Under the pieces are notes generated by a model, which saw only the letters and a program-made list of their open reading frames with translations, did not search any database and was not told the origin of the DNA. 26,101 nt of DNA from CAYUQT01 sp964596165 (GTDB lineage: Bacteria; Planctomycetota; Phycisphaerae; UBA1845; JAFGLZ01): the NCBI GenBank assembly GCA_964596165.1, contig CAZQTW010000082.1, positions 1-26,101 on the forward strand, in the 5' to 3' direction. Positions 1 to 6,461 of the stretch are shown piece by piece. Made by a program: the position numbers and the translations under genes. Positions within the stretch are counted from its first letter, which is position 1. Each line of letters starts with the position of its first letter.

Positions 1-226
1 GGCTGACGTTCGATCCGTCGGCCTCGCCGTAGGTCGTCTCCGTCAGGAGGCGGCCGAGGCCGTCGAACGTCCGATCAGCAACGCCCCCGAGGTTCCAGTT
101 GACGCGCCCGAGCAGCGCCGAGTCGAAGCCCACCCTGACCAAGGGGCTCTGTGCAGCCTCAGTGCGGCCCACTATCACGCAAAGGTCCAGTGCCACGCAC
201 AATATGTAGTTGACATACGTCACCAT
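1..226 (-). CDS. RHS/YD-repeat protein fragment, cut by the window edge
   Basis: Read on the minus strand this frame gives RHS-type sequence, with FDSALLGRVNWNLGG and a YD-repeat-like FDGLGRLLTETTYGEADG, and it runs off the left edge. It lies directly downstream of the probable immunity gene, which is where orphan RHS core segments sit in RHS loci. The start is uncertain. The ATG at 226 has no clear ribosome binding site, the frame stays open further upstream, and GTG codons at 235 and 262 are alternatives. The first roughly 25 residues do not look like RHS repeat, so the RHS part may be a recombined tail without its own natural start. The RHS call is seen in the sequence; the orphan-cassette reading is inference. 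Confidence 0.6.
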   Translation of the reverse strand, partial: MVTYVNYILCVALDLCVIVGRTEAAQSPLVRVGFDSALLGRVNWNLGGVADRTFDGLGRLLTETTYGEADGSNVS

Positions 227-287
227 GCTACGCACGATCCCTGCTAGCCCTTCCTCTGCCACTTGCCGGCGGCAAGGGCATCGCCCC

Positions 288-1028
288 TTAATAATCCATG
301 GGGTACGTCGTCCATCCTGCCTCGTATGGGTCGAGTATGCGCTGCGGTGAGTCGAAGAAGGCTTCAACCAGCCCACTCACGGAGATAGAACACTGAATGA
401 GCCCCGGCACGGCTGGCCAATCGCGATAGTACAACCTACCGTTCCTGTGCAGAACATAAGAGCACCCTTGCCCGTTCTCTGCTATCTCCGTAAGGAAGAC
501 CGCGGGATCCGGATAAACGCACCCGCGCTCGGCGCACAGCTCCCGCGTTGTGCCGTCGGCGCTCGTACTCTTGAGAACGCGGTATAGTGGGCGCAGAAAG
601 AACGTCGGGTGCCCCAGCGGCCCGACGTGGTCTATATGGAGACCCGGCGCCGCCAGCGCGAGTTCCGTGAGCACCTGCGGTATGGGATCTGCCAACGCCC
701 GGAGGCATTGGCACAATTCCTCCCGATCGAATGGGGCGTTCTGCCAAATCGGCCGCCGTCCGATGACATGGACGCGCAAGCCCAAGATTCGCCCTCGCTC
801 CTCAGTACATGCCTCCACCGCCTCGATGCGATATGCCCACTCCTTCAACGGCAACGATGAGGCCTGCCAGGCGCCCCTAATCGATCGCGTCATCTCCTCG
901 ACGCTGTCGTGTCTCAACAGCCATCGGACGGTAGTGCTCGCGTCGTGCCAGTTTTCCTCTAAGCACCGCGCAGCGATGTCGCCCAACTGCTTCGGGTCAA
1001 ACGGCGGGTTCAGGATTACCGTGCGCAT
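288..1028 (-). CDS. Unrecognised protein, probable immunity partner of the RHS toxin tip
   Basis: I do not recognise the family. The product is about 246 residues, looks soluble and has no signal peptide or membrane segment; it contains HIDHVGPLGHPTFFLRPLYR and LYYRDWPAVPGLIQ. I chose the ATG at 1028 because AGGAG lies nine bases before it. An ATG at 1046 overlaps the RHS stop as TGATG, and an in-frame ATG at 1079 would overlap the RHS gene by 34 bases. All three imply coupled translation with the upstream RHS-toxin gene. In polymorphic toxin systems the gene immediately after the toxin tip usually encodes the specific immunity protein, and such proteins are very diverse. The role is therefore inferred from position, not from motifs. 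Confidence 0.6.
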   Translation of the reverse strand: MRTVILNPPFDPKQLGDIAARCLEENWHDASTTVRWLLRHDSVEEMTRSIRGAWQASSLPLKEWAYRIEAVEACTEERGRILGLRVHVIGRRPIWQNAPFDREELCQCLRALADPIPQVLTELALAAPGLHIDHVGPLGHPTFFLRPLYRVLKSTSADGTTRELCAERGCVYPDPAVFLTEIAENGQGCSYVLHRNGRLYYRDWPAVPGLIQCSISVSGLVEAFFDSPQRILDPYEAGWTTYPMDY

Positions 1029-1045
1029 AATGCTCAGCTCCTGCA

Positions 1046-2257
1046 TCACTTCCAGAGCTTGTCTCTCCAGTAATTCCATCCGTACGCTGCCGCATAGGGG
1101 CAGTTTGTAACATGGTACAGGTCTTCAAGAACAGCCACCTCGTCCAACATCGATATGTCCCCCGACTCCCTCGCCTTCAGCGTGATCATCATCATCTCCC
1201 TCATATACGGGCTGTGAGGGTCCATCGATGCGACGGTGTTTACCCCCTGCAAGGCATATCCGGCCACGGCGATCCCTATCCCTATAGCGCGCAGCTTGTT
1301 CAGCCCGGGCACCCGATCCGTCACAATCCGTTGACCCTTTGATGTAGGCGCTTCCTTGAACTCGTACAACTTCACAGCTCCGTGCTTTTGTCGCGTACCC
1401 GCCGTATTCCTCGACATGTCGAATGCCTCGTCCAACGCCTTCTGGAACTCCGGGTCGGCCACGTTGATTCCAACCTTGTTCGCAGCCCCCACAAGGATCT
1501 GGCGCTGCATCTCTTCGCCGATCGACACCCAAACTTCCCGCGCTTTGGCACCATATGGCAGCCTTCCTCCATGCCCGCTGAGCCTTCCGAGCTCGTCCAT
1601 GATGTAGTTGTGGTAGTCTTGGTGTTTTGCAATAGGAAGTGCGCTTCCAGGCCCGTTGGGGTGCCCACCGAAGGCCCGGGGATAGAGATGGTTCTCGGGC
1701 GTGTCCGTGCTAAGCCCCATTGGGTCCTGTTTGGTAAGCGGGTTCGACAGGAACGCCAGATACAGGTTGTAGCTATCCGCATACTCCGCCGGGTCGCGTT
1801 GGAGGAAGCGGCCGTGCGTGGGGTCGTAGAACCGGGCGCGGAAGTCGTAGATCGTCACCGTCTGCGGCGAGGGGCCGCTCGTCTTGTAACTACACCGGAT
1901 GCGGCCTTGAAAACCCCACGGCTGGTAACTCGGCAACTCCGGCGGGATTCGCGCCTTCGTCAGGTCCCGCAGATCGATATTGCCGTCGCCGGTGACGTCG
2001 TACTTGGCCAACTCGCCCGTGGCCGACTCGCCCAGGTGGTTCCGGATGCCGATGAAGAGGTCCCAGTGCGTGTTGATCTCACGACGACGCCCATACACGT
2101 CATATTCGTACGCGCGGATCAGACGGCCACCATCGCCCACCAGGCCCACCACGCTGTACGTGTCGTTCAGCTCAAACGCGTATTCCGCGTTCTTACTGAA
2201 GTCATGCAGCACCGCCACCTCGTCCACATACGTCGCCCCGTGGACGTAATGGGGCAA
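1046..2257 (-). CDS. 5'-truncated RHS core protein with a C-terminal toxin-like tip
   Basis: The product is 403 residues from a TTG start. It begins inside an RHS repeat (PHYVHGATYVDEVAVL), has YD-type repeat sequence to about residue 60, then the RHS-associated core (RFYDPTHGRFLQRDP at 142-156, DPMGL at 178-182). An in-frame TGA lies eight codons upstream of the TTG, so the large N-terminal shell found in intact RHS proteins is missing. Residues 87-99 (DVTGDGNIDLRDL) form a dockerin-like EF-hand loop inserted in the core. Residues 183-403 are a variable tip with HLYPRAFGG, KHQDYHNY and a hydrophobic stretch at about 322-345. The HxxP..GG...HxxxH spacing recalls HNH-type nucleases, but I cannot assign a family. 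It may be a silent cassette rather than an expressed gene. Confidence 0.75.
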   Translation of the reverse strand: MPHYVHGATYVDEVAVLHDFSKNAEYAFELNDTYSVVGLVGDGGRLIRAYEYDVYGRRREINTHWDLFIGIRNHLGESATGELAKYDVTGDGNIDLRDLTKARIPPELPSYQPWGFQGRIRCSYKTSGPSPQTVTIYDFRARFYDPTHGRFLQRDPAEYADSYNLYLAFLSNPLTKQDPMGLSTDTPENHLYPRAFGGHPNGPGSALPIAKHQDYHNYIMDELGRLSGHGGRLPYGAKAREVWVSIGEEMQRQILVGAANKVGINVADPEFQKALDEAFDMSRNTAGTRQKHGAVKLYEFKEAPTSKGQRIVTDRVPGLNKLRAIGIGIAVAGYALQGVNTVASMDPHSPYMREMMMITLKARESGDISMLDEVAVLEDLYHVTNCPYAAAYGWNYWRDKLWK

Positions 2258-2438
2258 CGGCGTTCCCGACGACGTCTTTTGTCAGGACCTGGCCGCGTCA
2301 ATTGCGGACATTGGTCGCTGCAACCCTTGCCCACGAACACGGATTTGCGTCCAGTAGGTCGGCGCGATGTCCTCGCCGGTTCGTTCCGACTGCACTTGGC
2401 CCGAGCACTGCGGATGGTAAGAGACAACCCCGGAACCG

Positions 2439-2468
2439 TTGTCCGCGGAGTTCGAACGCGGCTATACT
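2439..2468 (+). promoter_or_regulatory. Candidate sigma70-type promoter for xylB
   Basis: TTGTCC at 2439-2444 and TATACT at 2463-2468 are separated by 18 bases. The -10 matches the consensus at five of six positions and the -35 at four of six. The leader to the xylB ATG would be about 135 bases. Found by eye; no start site is known. Confidence 0.35.
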
Positions 2469-2551
2469 TCCGCCACGTTGGGAACTCCGGCCTAGACGGG
2501 GGCCGGCTCCCGTCGTTCGGGGATAGACTTCCGGGTTGCGGAGAACGTAGT

Positions 2552-2582
2552 GCCTGTCCCCGTTTGGTGCGGGGGACAAGGC
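2552..2582. repeat. Strong hairpin in the xylB leader, REP-like
   Basis: TGTCCCC (2555-2561) pairs perfectly with GGGGACA (2572-2578). After a one-base bulge, GCC/GGC adds three outer pairs, giving about 10 pairs around a 10-base loop. It ends about 17 bases before the AAGGGG ribosome binding site of xylB. The arm reads TGCCTGTCCCC, and similar words occur at 25624-25687, so it may belong to a dispersed palindromic repeat. No T-run follows it, so it is not a classical terminator. Confidence 0.5.
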
Positions 2583-2611
2583 CGGTCATTCGCGAATCAA
2601 GGGGCACAAGC

Positions 2612-4147
2612 ATGGGAATTCTCCTCGGCGTCGATATTGGGACTTCGGCAACCAAGGCACTCTTGTGCGACGGAAAGGGAAAGGTGCTGGCGACCGCCAG
2701 TGCCGACTATCCGATCTATGCGCCCAAACCCGGTTGGTCCGAGCAGGACCCCCTCGACTGGTGGCAAGCGACCATCCGCGCCACGGCGGCCGTTTGTGCC
2801 AAGGCCAAGGTGAAGCCGTCACAGATCACCGGCGTCGGCCTGAGCGGACAGATGCACGGCAGCGTTTTTCTGGCCGATGGGATCAAGCCGCTCCGCCGCG
2901 CATTGCTGTGGAACGATCAGCGAACGGCGGCCGAGTGCGCCGAGATCGAGCGACGCGTGGGTGGCCGCAAGTCGCTTATCGCCATGGTCAACAACGTGGC
3001 GCTGACCGGCTTCACCGCGCCGAAGATCCTGTGGCTTCGCAACCACGAACCCAGGATCTACGACAAAGTTCGACACATCCTGTTGCCTAAGGACTACATC
3101 CGCTATTGTCTGACCGGCGAGTACGCGGCCGAGGTTTCCGACGCGGCGGGTACGTTGCTACTCGACGTGAAGAACCGACGGTGGCATACGGGCTTGCTCA
3201 GCAAGCTCGGGATCGACGCCGATCTCCTGCCGCCTGTTTTCGAGTCGGTCGAAGTCAGCGGCGTGATCACCCGTGAGGCGAGCAAGGCGACGGGGATTCG
3301 TGTGGGCACTCCGGTCGTCGGCGGGGCCGGCGATCAACCGGCCGGCGCCGTCGGTAACGGCATCGTCCGAACGGGGATCGTGTCGGCCACGATGGGGACC
3401 AGCGGCGTCGTCTTCGCCCATGCCGACAAACCGGTGCCCAATCCAGAAGGGACACTGCAATCGTTCTGCCACGCCGTACCCGGCAAGTGGTGCGTCTTTG
3501 GTTGCATGCTGGCGGCCGGCGGAAGTCTTCAGTGGCTGCGAAACACGCTCTTCGCCGATGAGGTGGCTGCCGCGCGAAAGGCCGGCAAGGACCCCGGCCA
3601 CATCTACTCGAAGATGCTCGCCGAGGCCGCCAAGGCCAGCCCGGGCTGCGATGGATTATTCTTCCTGCCTTACCTGACCGGCGAGCGGTGCCCCTATCCC
3701 GATCCGAACGCCCGCGGGGCGTGGATCGGCCTTGAGGTCCGGCACGACCGGGCGGGCATGATTCGCGCGGTGCTCGAGGGGATCACCTACGGCATGCGCG
3801 ACCAGATCACGCTGATGCGAAAGGCCGGCGTGAAGGTGAGCGAGGTTCGCGCGGGCGGCGGCGGGGCCCAGAGCGCGTTCTGGCGGCAGTTGCAGGCCGA
3901 CATGTATCACGCGAACGTTGTGACGATCAACACATCGGAAGGCGCGGCGTATGGCGTGGCCCTGCTGGCCGCGACGGCCACCGGCGAGTTCAAGACCGTC
4001 CAGGAGGCGTGCGGCAAGGCGATCAAGATCACCGAATCACGCAAGCCCAACGCCAAGACGGCCAAGGTCTACGACGGCCGTTACCCGCAGTTCCGGAGGC
4101 TGTATGCGAGCCTGAAGGAGGACTTCGCCGCGATGGCTGCGCTATAA
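2612..4147 (+). CDS. xylB: Xylulokinase (FGGY carbohydrate kinase)
   Basis: Phosphorylates D-xylulose with ATP to xylulose 5-phosphate, feeding the pentose phosphate pathway in the cytoplasm. The 511-residue length is normal for the family. Both actin-like FGGY domains are present: GVDIGTSATKALL (6-18, phosphate loop), SGQMHG (78-83), ALLWNDQRT (97-105), GGAGDQPAGAVG (237-248) with the probable catalytic base Asp241, ATMGTSG (259-265), LTGERCPYPDPNARG, and GGGGAQSAFWRQLQAD near the C-terminus. The ATG at 2612 follows AAGGGG by a good spacing; the longer upstream frame is only antisense to the RHS gene. No xylA or transporter is next to it, so another FGGY substrate is possible, although SGQMHG and the overall pattern favour xylulose. 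Confidence 0.92.
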   Translation: MGILLGVDIGTSATKALLCDGKGKVLATASADYPIYAPKPGWSEQDPLDWWQATIRATAAVCAKAKVKPSQITGVGLSGQMHGSVFLADGIKPLRRALLWNDQRTAAECAEIERRVGGRKSLIAMVNNVALTGFTAPKILWLRNHEPRIYDKVRHILLPKDYIRYCLTGEYAAEVSDAAGTLLLDVKNRRWHTGLLSKLGIDADLLPPVFESVEVSGVITREASKATGIRVGTPVVGGAGDQPAGAVGNGIVRTGIVSATMGTSGVVFAHADKPVPNPEGTLQSFCHAVPGKWCVFGCMLAAGGSLQWLRNTLFADEVAAARKAGKDPGHIYSKMLAEAAKASPGCDGLFFLPYLTGERCPYPDPNARGAWIGLEVRHDRAGMIRAVLEGITYGMRDQITLMRKAGVKVSEVRAGGGGAQSAFWRQLQADMYHANVVTINTSEGAAYGVALLAATATGEFKTVQEACGKAIKITESRKPNAKTAKVYDGRYPQFRRLYASLKEDFAAMAAL

Positions 4148-4247
4148 GTTCTCCGACGTGACGCAGCCATGCTCTTTCCGTAGGGTCGGTGCTTCGGACT
4201 ACAGTTCGCTCCGTATTCTGGCTATAGTGTCGGGGCGAGGTGTCAAC

Positions 4248-5441
4248 ATGGACGATGGAGAACTGGAAAAGCTTCTCCGTGATCTGGAGTCCGATCGCGT
4301 CGAGCGAAAGGCCTCTCCGGCCGACCCTGCAAGGATTCGCCAGGCCATCTGTGCGTTCGCAAACGATCTTCCGGATCACCGAAAACCCGGCGTCATCTTC
4401 GTCGGGGTGAACGATGATGGAACGTGCGCCAACTTACCCATCACAGACGAGCTGCTGCGCACTCTTGCGGACATGCGGTCGGATGGCAACATCACACCCT
4501 TCCCTACGATGACAGTCCAGAAGAAGCAACTCATCGGATGCGATTTGGCCGTCATTGTGGTGCAGCCGTCGGATGCACCTCCTGTACGATTCACCGGGCG
4601 TGTCTGGATACGCGTTGGACCTCGCAGGGCCACAGCCACGGCGGAGGAGGAGCGCCGTCTCAGCGAAAAGCGACGTTCAAAGGATCTGCCGTTCGACCTT
4701 CATCCAATCGAGTCGGCCACTCTTGAAGACATCGACCTTGACCTATTCCATCGCACATATCTACCGGCAGCCGTTGCGAACGAGGTTATTGACCAAAACG
4801 AGCGGTCCGAGACCCAACAACTTTCTTCACTTCGCTTCGTGACCGTAGGCGAGCGTCCGAGACCGACCGTGCTTGGGATGTTGACAGTGGGCAAGGACCC
4901 AAGGGCGTTCTTGCCCTGTGCGTACATCCAGTTCCTCCGAATCGACGGCACAGGGTTAGGTGATCCAATAAAGGACCAGAAGGAAATTGACGGTACCTTG
5001 TCTGACCTCTTGAGACAACTTGATGAGGTCATGCTAGCACACATCTCGGTTGCGTCGCAGATTGACTCCCATAGGGTTGAAGTTCGACGCCCCGACTACC
5101 CGATCGACGCGCTACGACAGTTGACTCGAAACGCAGTCTTGCACCGCAACTATGAAGGAACACACTCGCCGGTGCGGATCACATGGTTTCGCGATCGGAT
5201 CGAGATACTCAGCCCCGGAGGTCCATTCGGGCAAGTGAATCGCGAGAATTTCGGCAAACCCGGCGTTACAGACTACCGGAACCCGTACCTGGCCGAAGCG
5301 ATGAAGAACCTGGGATATGTTCAGCGATTCGGCGTGGGGATACCTCTTGCCCGACAACATCTTCAGAGGAACAGCAACCCATCGCCGGAATTCGTCGTAA
5401 CGGATACGCACGTGTTGGTCGTGGTGAGGCCTCGGCCATGA
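4248..5441 (+). CDS. AlbA_2 (Schlafen-like) and GHKL-type ATP-binding protein
   Basis: The product is 397 residues. The N-terminal AlbA_2 domain (about 1-125) shows ESDRVERK, AICAFAND and GVIFVGVNDDG, the usual opening of this putative nucleic-acid-binding family. The C-terminal half resembles the HATPase_c_4 domain of RecG-like AlbA_2 proteins: IDALRQLTRNAVLHRNYEG as the N-box-like helix, RIEILSPGGPFG, and YRNPYLAEAMKNLGYVQRFG. The ATG at 4248 follows GAGG by seven bases and starts at the natural end of the AlbA_2 domain; an ATG at 4158 lacks support. TATAGT at 4223-4228 could be a -10. The stop overlaps the next gene's start as ATGA, so the two are translated together. Family members are often called transcriptional regulators or RNA-binding proteins, with no firm biochemical role. 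Confidence 0.85.
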   Translation: MDDGELEKLLRDLESDRVERKASPADPARIRQAICAFANDLPDHRKPGVIFVGVNDDGTCANLPITDELLRTLADMRSDGNITPFPTMTVQKKQLIGCDLAVIVVQPSDAPPVRFTGRVWIRVGPRRATATAEEERRLSEKRRSKDLPFDLHPIESATLEDIDLDLFHRTYLPAAVANEVIDQNERSETQQLSSLRFVTVGERPRPTVLGMLTVGKDPRAFLPCAYIQFLRIDGTGLGDPIKDQKEIDGTLSDLLRQLDEVMLAHISVASQIDSHRVEVRRPDYPIDALRQLTRNAVLHRNYEGTHSPVRITWFRDRIEILSPGGPFGQVNRENFGKPGVTDYRNPYLAEAMKNLGYVQRFGVGIPLARQHLQRNSNPSPEFVVTDTHVLVVVRPRP

Positions 5442-6433
5442 ATACGCCCGTCATCGCGTTCTTCAACAACAAGGGAGGTGTTGGAAAGACCTCGCTCGTT
5501 TACCATCTGGCCTGGATGTACTGTGATCTTGGCTTTCGAGTGTTGGCTGCTGATCTTGATCCCCAGGCAAACCTCACAGCAGCACTTCTTGATGAGGATC
5601 AACTGGAGCGGTTCTGGTCCGAGGAGCATAGCCAGGCGACCATCTTCGGAAGTGTCCGCCCACTCGTCAAAGGCACGGGGGACATCGTCGTTGCGGATCC
5701 AATCCAGATGGCGCTAACGCTCGCTCTGTTGCCCGGTGATCTGTCGCTTTCCGGCTTCGAAGATGAATTGTCCAATGAGTGGCCGCGATGCATGGATGGA
5801 TTCGAACGCGCGTTCCGAATCATCTCGGCCTTCTGGAGAATCCTACAAGGTTCGGCTGAACGTCACCGGGCTGATGTCGTGTTGACCGATCTAGGACCGA
5901 ATTTGGGGGCTATCAACCGGGCTGCCTTGATCGCCGCAGACTACGTCGTTGTTCCCTTGTCTCCGGACCTGTTCTCCCTGCAAGGCTTGAAGAACCTGGG
6001 CCCTACATTGGGGCGATGGAGGGCCGAGTGGAGAGAGCGGCTAAAGAGGAACCCCGCCCCGAGTTTGCGTCTTCCGCAGGGAACCATGGCCCCGATCGGT
6101 TATGTAGTGCTCCAGCACGCCGTTCGACTGGATCGTCCGGTGAAGGCCTATGAGAAATGGATTGAGCGAATACCGCAAGTGTATCATGAGTCGGTACTGG
6201 GGCAAAAAGTGGCACCAGACGTCAGTATTGAGAATGATGAGGACTGCCTGTCCATGGTGAAGCACTACAGGAGTCTCATGCCTTTGGCACAGGAGGCTCG
6301 AAAGCCCATATTCTTCTTGAGGCCGGCAGATGGGGCAATTGGGGCCCATATGTCGGCAGTCAACGAAGTCTACAAAGACTTCAAGTACCTCGCTCAAAGG
6401 ATCTCTCAGCGAGTTGGCCTGCCGGGTAAATGA
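5438..6433 (+). CDS. ParA/MinD-type ATPase paired with the AlbA_2 protein
   Basis: The product is 331 residues. It has a deviant Walker A, KGGVGKTS (12-19) with Lys12 and Lys17, a Walker A'-like ADLDPQAN (38-45), and VVLTDLGPNLGAINRAA as Walker B and switch region, followed by the ADYVVVPLSPD segment typical of ParA/Soj. ParA proteins hydrolyse ATP as sandwich dimers and usually position DNA or protein cargo. No ParB gene or centromere-like repeat array is present here. The gene starts inside the previous stop (ATGA), so its direct partner is the AlbA_2 protein. The C-terminal third (HAVRLDRPVKAYEKW, KHYRSLMPLAQEARKP, DGAIGAH) is longer than in plasmid ParA proteins and appears specific to this pair. 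A defence or mobile-element role is only inference. Confidence 0.85.
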   Translation: MNTPVIAFFNNKGGVGKTSLVYHLAWMYCDLGFRVLAADLDPQANLTAALLDEDQLERFWSEEHSQATIFGSVRPLVKGTGDIVVADPIQMALTLALLPGDLSLSGFEDELSNEWPRCMDGFERAFRIISAFWRILQGSAERHRADVVLTDLGPNLGAINRAALIAADYVVVPLSPDLFSLQGLKNLGPTLGRWRAEWRERLKRNPAPSLRLPQGTMAPIGYVVLQHAVRLDRPVKAYEKWIERIPQVYHESVLGQKVAPDVSIENDEDCLSMVKHYRSLMPLAQEARKPIFFLRPADGAIGAHMSAVNEVYKDFKYLAQRISQRVGLPGK

Positions 6434-6434
6434 G

Positions 6435-6459
6435 TCGTCCGACTAGAGGAAACGGACGA
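6435..6459. terminator. Candidate bidirectional hairpin between convergent genes
   Basis: TCGTCCG (6435-6441) and CGGACGA (6453-6459) form a perfect 7-bp stem with an 11-base loop. It fills the 28-base gap between the stops of the ParA-like gene and the esterase fusion. No T-run follows on either strand, so intrinsic termination is uncertain. Confidence 0.4.
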
Positions 6460-6461
6460 GA

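Larger units (their letters stand above)
2258..2611. other. Gene-free stretch between the RHS fragment and xylB
   Basis: No convincing gene is visible in these 354 bases. Minus-strand frames upstream of the RHS fragment hit a stop almost at once and do not resume RHS-like sequence in another frame. The plus-strand frame shared with xylB is open but its translation is arginine-rich and unlike any protein. The stretch holds a promoter candidate for xylB and two inverted repeats: a 6-bp stem CCGGCC/GGCCGG (2487-2492 with 2501-2506), and the stronger hairpin listed separately. It is best read as the xylB leader plus the broken edge of the RHS locus. Confidence 0.6.

Noticed and set aside
1382..2611. 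Upstream extension of the xylB frame by 410 codons
   Set aside because: It is antisense to the RHS gene and has no domain; the ATG at 2612 has a good ribosome binding site and starts exactly at the FGGY N-terminus.
5183..5437. Upstream extension of the ParA-like frame
   Set aside because: It overlaps the AlbA_2 gene in another frame; the ATG at 5438 begins just before the Walker A strand and overlaps the upstream stop by ATGA.
5438..6433. Plasmid-type partition locus
   Set aside because: No ParB, no iteron or parS-like repeats, and no replication gene nearby.
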